Assembly (NCBI GenBank): GCA_036365145.1
Contig: JAEOAD010000055.1
Coordinates: 2,356,001-2,420,000 of the forward strand
DNA from: Orientallactaga sibirica
Lineage: Eukaryota > Chordata > Mammalia > Rodentia > Dipodidae
Direction of reading: 5' to 3'
DNA length: 64,000 bases
The notes below the pieces were generated by a model. That model ran no database searches and was not told the origin of the DNA. It saw nothing but the letters and a program-made list of their open reading frames with translations. The position numbers and the translations under genes were made by a program. Shown here piece after piece: positions 10,046-20,505 of this stretch. Within the stretch, counting starts at the first letter, position 1. Every line of letters begins with the position of its first letter.

Positions 10046-10246
10046 GAGTTTTTTTTTTTTTAATTTACTTATTTACTTATTTGAGAGGCAGAGGGAGAGA
10101 GAATGGGCGTGCCAGGGCCTCCAACCACTTGCTCCAGACACATGCACCACCTTGTGTTTCTGGCTTTTCATGGCTAGTGGGGAATCTAACCTGGGTGGTC
10201 AGGCTTTGCCAGCAAGCACCTTAACCGCTAAGCCATCTCTCCAGCA
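10046..10246 (-). mobile_element. tRNA-derived SINE
   Basis: Begins with (T)n/(TTTA)n, contains GAATGGGCGTGCCAGGGCCT and ends CTAAGCCATCTCTCCAGC. It abuts the B1 to its left. Confidence 0.9.
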
Positions 10247-10254
10247 CCTACATT

Positions 10255-10452
10255 TATTTATTTAGGTTTTTCCGAGGCAGGGTCTCACTCTAGCCCAGGC
10301 TGATATTTTTATTTTTTAATGCAGGGTTTCCCTCTAGCCCAGGCTGACCTGGAACCCACTCTGTAGCCCAGGATGGCCTCGACTCATAACAATCCTCCTA
10401 CCTCAGCTTCCTGAGTTCTGCGATTAAAGGCGTGTGCCACCACACTCTGTAC
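10255..10452 (-). mobile_element. B1 SINE plus partial B1
   Basis: A short inverted B1 3' fragment (GGTTTTTCCGAGGCAGGGTC to GCCCAGGCTGA) is followed at about 10301 by a nearly complete inverted B1 with some changes. Confidence 0.8.
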
Positions 10453-10597
10453 CTAATTAGAGTTTAAAGTGTGATTTCTCCCAGAGGTGTAGAGAGATTT
10501 AAATGGTGTTAAGGGAGATCTAATTGTTAGTATTACAGTCATATATTGCTTAATGACAAGGATTTGTATTTAGAAATATATCATTGTGCAAACATCA

Positions 10598-10768
10598 TTT
10601 TTTCTTTTTTGGGGGGGTAGGGGGTGAGGTGTCAAGGTAGGGTCTCACTCTAGCCCAGGCTGACCTGGAATTCACTCTGTAGTCTCTGGGTGGCCTCAAA
10701 CTCATGGCAATCCTCCTACCTCTGCCTCCTTAGTGCTGGGATTAAAGGCGTGTGCCACCACACTTGGC
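10598..10768 (-). mobile_element. B1 SINE
   Basis: An inverted B1 preceded by TTTTTTGGGGGGGTAGGGGG in place of a clean poly-T, ending GTGCCACCACACTTGGC. Confidence 0.9.
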
Positions 10769-10794
10769 TTTCTTTGATATTTTTTATGAAGAAT

Positions 10795-10875
10795 TTAACT
10801 CACTTTCTAGATGAGGATCCTGAAGCAGAGAGAAACTGAATAACATGCCCAAGAACATGTAGTCCTACTAGGCCG
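10795..10875 (-). mobile_element. MIR fragment
   Basis: ATGAGGATCCTGAAGCAGAG then AACATGCCCAAGAACATGTA resembles the inverted MIR core (GAGGAAACTGAGGCAC...CTTGCCCAAGGTCAC). Confidence 0.55.
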
Positions 10876-11544
10876 AATGTCTTTTGTTAGCCATTACAGC
10901 AGGGTAGTTCGGAGATAGCTGTAAACTTAGGAGAGATCCTCACCCTGTCTGGAAGGAGGACCTGCACTTGCAGGACAGGTTTGCTCTCTTATGTGAGAAG
11001 ATAGCCTAACCCTTGTTACCTTTTCATTATGCTCTGAGAGCCCAATCCTGGGAGTTGTGAAGGGGTGTATCTTCTGACTCCCTAATGCCATGTCCCCCAG
11101 CTCCTCTCATTATCGTGAGCCACAGTTCTTTCTTCACTTAGTGAACAAATATGTCATTCATAGGCTGTTTTGCTAGACTAGGAGATGTAGCTAGAAGTGG
11201 TGTGACCCCATAGTTCACTGCCCCAGTGCTGCCTGAGAAATTGATCTAAAATGATTGAACCATTCCTGTCGGAAACTCTAGCGCGGCTCCTGTCTGCAGG
11301 ATGGAAACTGTAATAAGGCGCCAGAGCCACCCAGGCTCTGGACTCTGCCAAGACCTTTAGTCTTAACTTTGCTCAGATTTTGAGTTCTACCTCACCATAG
11401 ACATTCTGTACTTGTGAACATCTGCACAGCGCAGTCTTCTGTTACCTATAAGCTTTACACACTCTCCCTCTCTCTGCTCTTTACTGGCTAACCCAGTCTT
11501 CATTTTATCTTCCAGTTCATTCATTCAGCCAACAAATACTTGTT
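10876..11544 (+). other. NEU3: NEU3 intron 1 unique sequence
   Basis: No coding potential. The end (about 11510-11544) carries TTCATTCATTCAGCCAACAA, typical of an L2/MIR 3' end in antisense. Confidence 0.5.
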
Positions 11545-11691
11545 TGTTGTTGTTTTCAAAGAAGGTTTCACTCTAGCCCAGGCTGACCTGGCACTCACTC
11601 TGTAGTCCAAGCTGGCCTCAAGCTCACAGTGATCCTCCTACCTCAGCCTCCCAAATGCTGGGGTTAAAGATGTGTGCCACCATGTCTGGCC
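11545..11691 (-). mobile_element. B1 SINE
   Basis: An inverted, moderately diverged B1 from TTTCACTCTAGCCCAGGCTG to GTGTGCCACCATGTCTGGC. Confidence 0.85.
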
Positions 11692-11989
11692 AACAAGTGC
11701 TTTTTGAGTGTATATTTTGAGTTCTAGGTGAGAAGATGATAGCAGTGAATAAAGTCGACATGCTCTTGCCCTCCGTGGAGCCTTCACTTTTTAGCAGGCA
11801 TATGTATAATTTATGAAAGTGGTGAGGAGAAACAGGCAGGAAAAAGGGATAGAGGTGCAAAGGGAGTTGTGATTGGATGATGTTTGAACAGAGCTGAAGA
11901 GGGAGAGAGGGGCCTCTGGAGCTATCTGGAAAGGAATGTTGCACACCAAGCATGTAGTTCACTTGGCTCAGGTATTTCCCTCTACAGAA

Positions 11990-12185
11990 ACCCTTTTCTG
12001 AGGCCCTATTCTGGACAGGGGCCTCTTTTCTGTTTTTCTTATAACATCATATTTGCATGCTTGTCTCTTTCTTTTGGACATGGGATCCTTGAGAACAGGA
12101 ACTTCTGGTTCTTTCTGTCTCCTCAACACCTGTTGACAGGACCTGATATAAGTAGGCTCCCAGAAAACCTTGGTGAATAAATGTG
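11990..12185 (-). mobile_element. L2 3'-end fragment
   Basis: GGGATCCTTGAGAACAGGAA ... CTCAACACCTGTTGACAGGA ... TTGGTGAATAAATG is the usual antisense pattern of an L2 3' end, heavily diverged. Confidence 0.5.
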
Positions 12186-12277
12186 ATGGCCTTGCAGGCC
12201 TAGACAGGCCTACTTCTTACTGCTTGATTTTCTTTTTTGTAAGATTGGGTTGGGTTTTTTAAAAAATATTTTTATGG

Positions 12278-12480
12278 GGCTGTAGAAATGGCTTAGCGGT
12301 TAAAGCATTTGCCTGCGAAGCCAAAGGACATGGGTTTGATTCCCCAGGACCCACATAAGCCAGATGGATAAGGGGCACATGCATCTGGAGTTCATTTGCA
12401 GTGGCTGGAGGCCCATTCTCTGTCTGTCTGTCTCTCTTCTCTCTCTCGCTCTGCTTGCAAATACATAAAAATATTTTTTA
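12278..12480 (+). mobile_element. tRNA-derived SINE (left arm of inverted pair)
   Basis: GGGGCTGTAGAAATGGCTTA head, GGGTTTGATTCCCCAGGACC B box, tail of CTCTCTCGCTCTGCTTGCAA then ACATAAAAATATTTTT. It meets the next SINE tail to tail. Confidence 0.9.
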
Positions 12481-12690
12481 AATTTTATTTATTTGCAAGC
12501 AGAGCGAGCGAGAGAGAAGAGAGACAGACACAGAGAGAATGGGGGTGCTAGGGCCTCCCGCAGCTGCAAATGAATTACAGATGCATGCACCACTGTGCAT
12601 CTGGCTTTACGTGGGTACTAGGGTATCAAACTCGGGTCATTAGGCTTTGTAGGCAAAGGTCTTAGCTGCTGAGTCATTTCTTCAGCCCCT
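12481..12690 (-). mobile_element. tRNA-derived SINE (right arm of inverted pair)
   Basis: Begins TATTTGCAAGCAGAGCGAGC, the reverse complement of the end of the preceding SINE, and runs to TGAGTCATTTCTTCAGCCC. Confidence 0.9.
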
Positions 12691-13275
12691 TTAAGAAAGG
12701 GTTTTGATGACAGGTGATTTGAAGAAAAATAAAATCCTAAACCTGTTTTTGTCTGTCTGGCTTGATTCCTTCCTTGGGCCTCTGAGAAGTAAAACATCTG
12801 GCTTCTTTGCCCAGAGTACTTGGTGGCTTCCTCTGTGAGCACTAACACAGGTTGACCAGCTTAGGAAATGGTGGCTAGACTGTCACGATGTGTGCCTGGA
12901 AGCATAAGTAAACTGAAAACTATGGTTAGTCCCTTAACCTTCCCTCGGCTGTCCTAGATGCTTGCTGGTCGTACCTGAAAGTTTGGGCTTTAATGCACTT
13001 GTCTGTGATAGCAAAATGTGCATGTCTGCATGGGTTGGCTAGCTGGAGCTGAGATGGTCACACGAAGCTGCATCTCTTGAGAATCTCGGTTGGGTGTATA
13101 CCCTCTGGTAAAGTGGACTGGGTCTTCACGTTGACACAGAAGACAGAGAAGATCACCTTCCATCCTCAGCTCCAGCACAGGGAGAAAATTTCCCATACAC
13201 TTTTTCATTTGGATGGATTTGAGTTGATAGCCTAGAAACCCCAAGCCAAGAAACTGACAATAAAAATCACCTCAT
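12691..13275 (+). other. NEU3: NEU3 intron 1 unique sequence
   Basis: Neither coding signal nor recognised repeat. Confidence 0.5.
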
Positions 13276-13277
13276 GC

Positions 13278-13481
13278 TGGGCAGGAGAGATGGCTTAGTG
13301 GTTAAGCTGCTTGCCAGCAAAGCCAAAAGTCCCAAGTTCAATTCCCCAGGACCCACATACACCAAATGCACAAAGTGGCACATGTGACTGGAGTTTGTTT
13401 GCACTGGTTAGAGGCAGTGGCACACCCATTCTCTCTCTATCTGCCTGTCTGTCCCCCAAATAAATAAATAATTTTTTAAAA
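13278..13481 (+). mobile_element. tRNA-derived SINE
   Basis: GGGCAGGAGAGATGGCTTAG head, AAGTTCAATTCCCCAGGACC B box, TCTGCCTGTCTGTCCCCC and AAATAAATAAAT tail. Confidence 0.9.
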
Positions 13482-13491
13482 CTCACTTTAG

Positions 13492-13691
13492 GCCTGGAGA
13501 GATGGCTTAGTGGTTAAGGCACTTGCCTGCAAAGCCAAAGGACCCAGGTTCAATTACCCAGGACCCATGTAAGCACAAGGGGATGCATGCATCTGTAGTT
13601 CATTTGCAGTGGCTATAGGCCCTGGCACACCCATTCTCTCTCTCCCTCTCTCTCTCAAATAAATAAATAAAATATTTTTTTAAAAAAATCA
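13492..13691 (+). mobile_element. tRNA-derived SINE, tandem to the previous one
   Basis: GCCTGGAGAGATGGCTTAGT head. Same orientation as the preceding copy, with CTCTCTCTCC and (AAAT)n tail; about 10 bases separate the two. Confidence 0.9.
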
Positions 13692-14334
<643 letters not shown>

Positions 14335-14420
14335 GTACACCACATTTAGCCTATGAGGAAACTGAGGCTCAGAGAGATTGTCATTTTGCTGAAAGTCATA
14401 CAGCTGTGATACATCATTAA
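14335..14420 (-). mobile_element. MIR fragment
   Basis: GAGGAAACTGAGGCTCAGAG followed by GTCATACAGCTGTGA: the inverted MIR core, well preserved. Confidence 0.75.
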
Positions 14421-14486
14421 AAACAAGCTTCAAACTCCAGAGGCCTCCATGGTCCAGTCAGATCCAGCTAACATGTGACATGCTTT

Positions 14487-14643
14487 TTTTGGGGGGGGGC
14501 GGGTTGTGAGGTAGGGTCTCACTCTGGTCCAGGCTGACATGGAATTAACTGTGTAGTCTCAGGGTGGCCTTGAACTCTCGGCGATCCTCCTACCTCTGCC
14601 TCCCGAGTGCTGGGATTAAAGGCCTGCGCCACCATGCCTGGCT
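14487..14643 (-). mobile_element. B1 SINE
   Basis: An inverted B1 ending GCGCCACCATGCCTGGC. It is flanked by TGTGACATGCTTTT on both sides (14475-14488 and 14645-14658), a clear target-site duplication. Confidence 0.92.
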
Positions 14644-14886
14644 TGTGACATGCTTTTTATTTCTACTCCTTTATTCCTCACAAGTCACCCAGGAAAGGAA
14701 ACACTGTTAGCATCATTTTGTGGGTCAGGGATCTTGGTGCTTTACAAGGTAAGTAACTTATTTAAGACCACATTTAGTAGATAACTGAGGAGAGGTTAAC
14801 AGTAACAGCCATATTCTCACTGCTGCTGGATGCTTTGAGCTTCACTGTCATCCCCATTCTGTAAAAGGAACCTGAGCTGAGAATTA

Positions 14887-15136
14887 TTTATTTATTTCAT
14901 TTATTTATTTATTTATTTTGAGAGAGACAGAAAGTGAGAGAGACAGAATGAATGCACCAGTGGCCTCTCAGCTGCTGTGAACAAACTCCAGATGTGTGCG
15001 CCCCCTTGTGGGCAAGTGTGGTATTGTGCCCTTGCGTCATTTTGCATCTGGCTAAACGTAGGACCTGGAGAATCAAAGGGGTGTCCTTAGGCTTGGCAGG
15101 CAGGTGCCTTAACCACCAAGCCATCTCTCCAGCCCT
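14887..15136 (-). mobile_element. tRNA-derived SINE, long variant
   Basis: The inverted copy contains GGGCAAGTGTGGTATTGTGC and TTGCGTCATTTTGCATCTGG (long-variant insert) with a single B-box unit. It appears inserted at or in the poly(A) tail of the adjacent antisense L1. Confidence 0.85.
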
Positions 15137-15941
15137 ATTAATTTATTTTTTATTGACAGCTTCCATAATTACAGACAATAAGCCATGGTAATTCCCTCCC
15201 TCTCCCCCTACTTTTGCCTTTGCAACTCCACTCTCCATCATATCCCCTCCCCCTCTCACAATCAGTCTCTCTTTTGCTTTGATGTCATCATCTTTTCCTC
15301 TTATTATGATGGTCTTGTGTAGGTAGTGCCAGGCACTGTGAGGTCATGGATATCCAGGCCATTTTGTGTCTGGAAGACTGCATTGTAAGCAGTCCTACCC
15401 TTCCTTTGGTTCTTATATTCTTTCTGCCACCTCCTCCACAATGGACCCTGAGCCTTGGAAGGTGTGATAGAGATATTTCAGTGCTGAGCACTCCTCTATC
15501 ACTTCTCAGCACTATGGTCACCGCCATCTGAAAAGAGAAGCTTCTCTAACCAAAAGTGAGAGTAGCATTAATATATGGGTATTAAATTAAGAGAAGTGCT
15601 TACCAGGCAGTTTGGTGAGCATAGTATATACACTTAGTGAAATACCAGCAGACATTACACCCCTAGGGCTCATGACTTCACTTGTCATAGGTTTTCAGTA
15701 TCAGGGATGTATTCCCTCCCGTGGAGCAGGCCTCCAGTCCAATTAGAGAGCAGTTGGTTTCCCCCATAACAGACATGCCACTATTGCACCCATTGGCTCA
15801 TTTGCCTGGCTGGCCAAATTTAAACTTGCAGTGTCCACTGTTGTTTATCTCCACTGGTGATTTCTCTCTCTTCCATGGAATTGCACGTAGCGTAGCTTTT
15901 TCCAGCTTTCTGTCAGCTGGTCTTCGCAGAGGAGGTTTCAG
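15137..15941 (-). mobile_element. 5'-truncated L1 insertion (3' UTR only)
   Basis: It shares extended blocks with 45680-46400, the 3' flank of the antisense L1 ORF2 at 46.9-47.9 kb (e.g. GATGTCATCATCTTTT, CATCTGAAAAGAGAAGCTTC against CGTCTGAAAAGAGAAACTTC), so this is the 3' UTR of that L1 family. The whole insertion (with the SINE) is bracketed by a 15-base duplication CTGAGCTGAGAATTA at 14872-14886 and 15942-15956. Confidence 0.82.
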
Positions 15942-16180
15942 CTGAGCTGAGAATTAAAGTGACTTGCTTTGTGCACATACCTAGTAAGGGCTAGAATTGG
16001 AGTCAGAGCCTCTGGCCTTAAGTGGTATCACTTTGCTGACCTGTTAGTGGGATTAGAATGGTCGTTGCTCTTGGGCCTGGAAGCTACAGGGATATTTCAG
16101 ACTCCTTATTGTTGTTGTTGACTTAATTGTGTAGCTCCTGAACTTTGTTGATGACAACATGTCACAGTGTCAAAAGGTTG

Positions 16181-16338
16181 GGGGCTGGAGAGATTGCTCA
16201 GTAGTTAAGGCCCTTGCCTGCAAAGCCTAATGACGCAGGTTCAATCCCAGTACCTGTGTAAAGCCAGACGCACAGTGGCTCATGTGTCTGGAGTTCATTT
16301 GCAGTGGCTACAGGCCCTAGTGTGCCCTTTCTCTCTGT
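16181..16338 (+). mobile_element. tRNA-derived SINE
   Basis: GGGGCTGGAGAGATTGCTCA head, CAGGTTCAATCCCAGTACCT B box. The tail is cut short by a following B1. Confidence 0.88.
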
Positions 16339-16477
16339 GCTGGGTTTGGGGGTTCATGCCTTTAATCCCAGCATTTGGGAGGTTGAGGTAGGAGGATCGC
16401 TATGAGTTCAAGGCCAGCCTGAGTCTAATTCCAGGTAATCTGGGCTAGAATGAACCTACCTCGAGGAAAAACAAAAG
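16339..16477 (+). mobile_element. B1 SINE
   Basis: GCTGGGTTTGGGGGTTCATG to TAGAATGAACCTACCTCGAG, with a short A tail and a small internal deletion around the TACATAGTGAATTCC segment. Confidence 0.85.
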
Positions 16478-16489
16478 GTTGGAAGCAGA

Positions 16490-16562
16490 CCAGGAGTGGT
16501 GGTGCACACCTTTAATCCCAGCCAGGGCTAGAGTGATCCTACCTTGAAAAAAAAATGAAAAC
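16490..16562 (+). mobile_element. B1 SINE, internally deleted
   Basis: The B1 head ACCAGGAGTGGTGGTGCACA runs through ATCCCAGCC and is joined directly to the 3' end GGGCTAGAGTGATCCTACCT and a run of A. The central ~80 bases are missing. Confidence 0.75.
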
Positions 16563-16819
16563 AACCAACCCAAAGGTTGGATGTACCTGGTAGACTGACC
16601 AGCTGTGCCCTGATGCGAGCCATCTCATCTTAATCCTTCAGTGCAGTCTGAGGTAGCATTTATTTTTTGGCAGCTGTTCAACACAGTTGACTAATATTTA
16701 TAAATGACCAGTGAAAAATCTCCAAATCTTTTTTTGTCTTTGTTGTTTATGTTAAAAAATGTTTGCGCTGTGTTAATATATGTCTGACAAAATTTTTCAT
16801 CTTGGTAGACATGGTGAGA

Positions 16820-17285
16820 CATGCCTGTAATCTCAGCAATCAAATTTCTAGAACTTTTTCCTCTTTCAGAATTGAGATTCTGAATCTAATAAACAATGCC
16901 CCCTTCATTTTTCCTCCCCCCAGCCCCTAGCAACCACGCTTCTTTTGTTCCTACAAATATAGGTGCCCTCGTCACCTCATCTCAGTGGGCTTGTGTATAG
17001 TATTTGCCTTTACATGATGGCTTATTTTTCTTAAAATATTGTCCTCAAGGGTCATCCATTTGTTGCATATACCAATTTTCTTACTATTGGAAGCTGAGTA
17101 ATACAACGTTGTATGCACATACTACATTTTGTTTGTCTATTCATCTGTTGTAAATATCATGCAGTAAATAAGAATGTGCAAATATCTTTTTGAGACTGCT
17201 TTTAATTCTGTCTAGAAGAGGAATTGCTGGATCAGTTGGTAATGCTATATAATTTTTTGAAGAAATGACAAACTGTTATTTGTAG
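16820..17285 (-). mobile_element. old L1 fragment
   Basis: The + strand shows the classic antisense L1 3' pattern: AGCAACCACGCTTCTTTTGT, TGTCCTCAAGGGTCATCCAT, CTGAGTAATACAACGTTGTA, AGGAATTGCTGGATCAGTTG. Diverged and non-coding. Confidence 0.75.
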
Positions 17286-17330
17286 TGGCTTCCCTTGTAG
17301 CCACTGCAAATGAACTCCAAATGCGTGCGC
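17286..17330 (-). mobile_element. tRNA-derived SINE fragment
   Basis: AGCCACTGCAAATGAACTCC then AAATGCGTGCGCC: a 45-base inverted piece of the SINE body. Confidence 0.6.
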
Positions 17331-17607
17331 CTATTAACCCTTTTAAAAACTTTTTATAAATGTGGTGATAACATATGCAAATATATGTCAAATGCACAAA
17401 ACATGAGTGTTAGCTCAGTCAGTTATGATAAAGTCAGCTTTTGTGGGCTCACTGTCAGACAAGTTACTCCTCATATTCCAAGAACTAGAACAGGGATTGC
17501 TCTGGGGGAACTTCTGGCGCCTCTCCCATCCTCTCAGAAGTAATTGGCATACTGAGTTAAAGCTCTAGAGTTTAATTTTTCTTACTGTTAGTCAAGCTAT
17601 TTCTTTA

Positions 17608-17878
17608 AAACTTTTTTTAAAATTTTATCTTATTTTTTTGGAGAGAGACACAGAGAGAGAGAGAGAGAGAGAGAGGGAGGAAGACAGATGGGCTTGCAAG
17701 CTGCGAACGAAATCCAGATGTGCTCGCCCCCTTGTGGCCAAGTGCGGCATTGCACCCTTGCGTCACTTTGCATCTGGCTAAACGTGGGACCTGGAGATTG
17801 GAACCGCTGGAGATTGGAACCAGTGTTCTTAGGGTTAGGAGGCAGGTGCCTTAACCCCTAAGCCATCTCTCCAGCCCC
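17608..17878 (-). mobile_element. tRNA-derived SINE, long variant with two B-box units
   Basis: The inverted copy contains GCACCCTTGCGTCACTTTGC and GGAGATTGGAACC twice in tandem (about 17791-17822). Flanked by AAGCTATTTCTTTAAA on both sides. Confidence 0.9.
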
Positions 17879-17892
17879 AAGCTATTTCTTTA

Positions 17893-18086
17893 AAGTATTT
17901 TTATTTATTTTCAAGCAGGGAGAGAGTGGAGAGAGAGAACACCACAGCCTCTTGCCACTGCAAATGAACTCGAGACGCATGTGCCACTCTGGGTATCTGG
18001 CTTTACATGGGTACTGGGGAATTGAATCAGGGTCGTTAGGCTTTGCAGGCAAGTGTCTTAACCACTGTTGTGATCTCTCTAGCCCA
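17893..18086 (-). mobile_element. tRNA-derived SINE, same target as its neighbour
   Basis: Inverted copy beginning ATTTTTATTTATTTTCAAGC and ending TGTGATCTCTCTAGCCC. The flank AAGCTATTT recurs in diverged form after it (AAGGTATTT). Confidence 0.88.
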
Positions 18087-18089
18087 AGG

Positions 18090-18365
18090 TATTTATGTCA
18101 ATATATCCTTCACACTTATCCAAATTGTATGCTGCCATAATGTGTTCATCTTCGGTGTTATGCACTATTCTGTTAGATGAATATACTCCAAGACAGTGGT
18201 ATATTCTTACGCTGCTATAAGTATTCCTGTATATGATCTTTGGTACGCTGGACATGCATTCATATTGGGTATCTGGGAGTAGAAGCATGTGTCTTTCCCA
18301 CTACAAAAGATAATGGCAGCTGGTTTTCAAAAGTGATAGGTATAAGGGCCATACTGACTGCTACA
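18090..18365 (-). mobile_element. old L1 fragment
   Basis: ACTATTCTGTTAGATGAATA, CGCTGCTATAAGTATTCCTG, TATCTGGGAGTAGAAGCATG: antisense L1 3' pattern. Probably related to the fragment at 16820-17285. Confidence 0.6.
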
Positions 18366-18436
18366 GTCTCTCTTCCCTCCCTCCTTCCTTCCCTTCCTCC
18401 GTACTTCCTTCCCTTCCTCCCTCCTACTCTCCCTCC
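18366..18436. repeat. (CTTCC)n-type pyrimidine tract
   Basis: A run of CTCC/CTTCC units on the + strand within NEU3 intron 2. Confidence 0.85.
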
Positions 18437-18479
18437 CTCACTTCTGGTCAAATTCAAGTTTACCAAAAAGTATTTAGGG

Positions 18480-18712
18480 GGGCTGGAGAGATGGTTTAGC
18501 AGTTAAGGCACATGCCTGTGAAGCCTAAGGACTCCGGTTTGATTCTCCAGGTCCCACATAAGCCAGATGCAGAAGGTGGTGCATGCATCTGGAGTTCATC
18601 TGCAGTGGCTAGAGGCCCTGGCACACCCATTCTCACACACTCTCTCTCTCCCTCTCTCTGTCTCTAATAAATAAATAAATAAATAAAAATAAAATCTTTT
18701 TTAAAAAATTTA
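18480..18712 (+). mobile_element. tRNA-derived SINE
   Basis: GGCTGGAGAGATGGTTTAGC head, CGGTTTGATTCTCCAGGTCC B box, CTCTCTCC then (AATA)n tail. Confidence 0.92.
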
Positions 18713-19011
18713 AAAAAAATTTAGAAACACATTTCTACAACGGACCATAATAGGTGGTTCTTCACATCTTTACGGGCATGTGAAACTGACTACTTTCTGC
18801 ATGTACACGTTTGCTCAGAGATCAGCCTGATCTGAGTCATAGATTTTCCAGTTAAAACCAGTAGGACAGACTGGCTCATCATAAGAGTCTGGAATACAAC
18901 ATGATTCCACACAGCACCAGGTGAAAAACATGACAAAGAATATTATATTTATTGCAGTATCTGATTTTCAAGTGTTAGAAACTTGGCCACTAAAAAACAC
19001 TTTGAGAAATT

Positions 19012-19198
19012 TTTAAAAAATATTTTTTTTTTATTTATTTGCAAGCACATGGGGGGGGGAGAGAATGAATGGGCACACCAGGGCCTCCAGATGCATGTGC
19101 CACTGCATCTGGTTTTACATGGGTACTGGGGAATCAAACCTGGGTCCAGAGGCTTTGCAGGCAAATGCCTTAGCCACTAAGCCATCTCTTCAACCACC
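19012..19198 (-). mobile_element. tRNA-derived SINE
   Basis: Inverted copy with ATGGGGGGGGGAGAGAATGA and the end ACTAAGCCATCTCTTCAACC. Confidence 0.9.
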
Positions 19199-19202
19199 AA
19201 GT

Positions 19203-19335
19203 AATTTTTTGTTTTGTTTTGCTTTTTTAAGGTTGGGTCTCACTCTAGCCCAGGCTGACCTGGAATTCACTATGGAGTCGCAGGTGGCCTTGAACTCACG
19301 GCGATTAAAGGCATGCGCCACCATGCCTGGCTTCA
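19203..19335 (-). mobile_element. B1 SINE, internally deleted
   Basis: The inverted B1 lacks the segment CCTCCTACCTCTGCCTCCC between CGGCGATTAAAGGC and its usual partner. Ends CGCCACCATGCCTGGC. Confidence 0.85.
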
Positions 19336-19699
19336 AGTAATTAAAAAAAAACAAAAAAACACATAGCTAAAAACAAACCTGAAGTTGGTAATCATTTAGA
19401 TTTTCAAATTAAAATAGAAGCTAGGCTGTGACCAGTCTGTACAAATTATAGTAGACTTAGAAGTCATGATTCAGCCTTATAAGGCCAAGTTATATGCACC
19501 TGTACATAAAGGGTTTGAAACAGTGTTCCTGTCCATGTTAAATCCTAACAACTGCTAGGGTTTTCAACCTCATATCATTGCAAGGTTTATCTGTACCTCC
19601 ACTTTCTTTGTCCTCCTACACATATAAGGTTGTCAAATGAATTGCCCAACTTCTTGGCACTTCAGTTATTTATTTATTTATTTATTTTGAGCTACCTGA
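19336..19699 (+). other. NEU3: NEU3 intron 2 unique sequence
   Basis: AT-rich with a (TTTA)n tract at about 19664-19687. No coding signal; it ends at the left breakpoint of the 4.4 kb tandem duplication. Confidence 0.5.
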
Positions 19700-19986
19700 T
19701 AAGATATCCCAGGATAGCCTGAGACAAAGAGAAATTTTGTAATATCCAGGAACTGTCTCTTGGCTTGTAGTTATCATTGCCCTATTGGCCCTGAAGTGCT
19801 TTCCGTTTTAATATTTTTTCTGTCTGGACAGTCACTGGAGCTGGAGGAAGGAATGGGGCCATCATCAGGAACTCATCCAACCAGTAAGGAACAGAATGAA
19901 CCTAGGCATCTTTCCAAAGGAGGTGACATAGGAATTGGGTATTGGAGGATGATTTGGAAGTCCAAATAAAGCAAGGATGAAGATCC

Positions 19987-20232
19987 TTTTTTTTTTTTTT
20001 TTTATTTTGGTTATTTGTATTTAGTTATTTGAGAGCAACAGACAGAGAGAGAAAGAGGCAGAGAGAGAGAGAATGGGCACATCAGGGTCTCCAAACACTG
20101 CAAATGAACTCCAGATGCATGTGCCACCTTGTGCATATGGCTTTTGTAGGTACTGGGGAATTGAGCCTCGAACCAGGGTCCTTAAGGCTTCACAGGCAAG
20201 CACTTTTAACTGCTAAGCCATCTCTCCAGCCC
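19987..20232 (-). mobile_element. tRNA-derived SINE
   Basis: Inverted copy with a T19 start and (AGAG)n region. Its target-site duplication is AAGGATGAAGATCC (19971) against AAGGATGAGGATTC (20233). Confidence 0.92.
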
Positions 20233-20254
20233 AAGGATGAGGATTCTAAAGAGA

Positions 20255-20505
20255 GGAAATGGGGCTGGAGAGATGGCTTAGCGGTTAAGGCGCCTGCTTC
20301 CTAAGCCTAAGAACGCTGGTTCCAATCTCCAGTGGTTCCAATCTCCAGTGGTTCCAATCTCCAGGTCCCACGTTTAGCCAAATGCAGTGACTCAAGGGCG
20401 CAATGCCGCATTTGACCACAAGGGGCCGCACATATCTGGATTTTGTTCGCAGCAGCTGAGAGGCTGCTGGCGCCCCCATCTCTATCTGTCTCCTAGCCTT
20501 GTCTT
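20255..20505 (+). mobile_element. tRNA-derived SINE, long variant with three B-box units
   Basis: GGGCTGGAGAGATGGCTTAG head. TTCCAATCTCCAG occurs three times at a 15-base period (about 20329-20372), then GACTCAAGGGCGCAATGCCG. It lies about 170 bases upstream of the exon 3 acceptor, head to head with the preceding SINE. Confidence 0.9.

Larger units (their letters stand above)
14690..16050 (-). mobile_element. MIR fragment split by a later L1
   Basis: The MIR pieces are about 14690-14886 (CCCCATTCTGTAAAAGGAAC) and 15942-16050 (TTAAAGTGACTTGCTTTGTG, GGGCTAGAATTGGAGTCAGA). The segment between them is a 5'-truncated L1 with a SINE in its tail. Confidence 0.6.

Noticed and set aside
17640..17672. 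CRISPR-like or satellite array
   Set aside because: Short-period (GA)n within a SINE tail; no spaced repeats, and the genome is mammalian.
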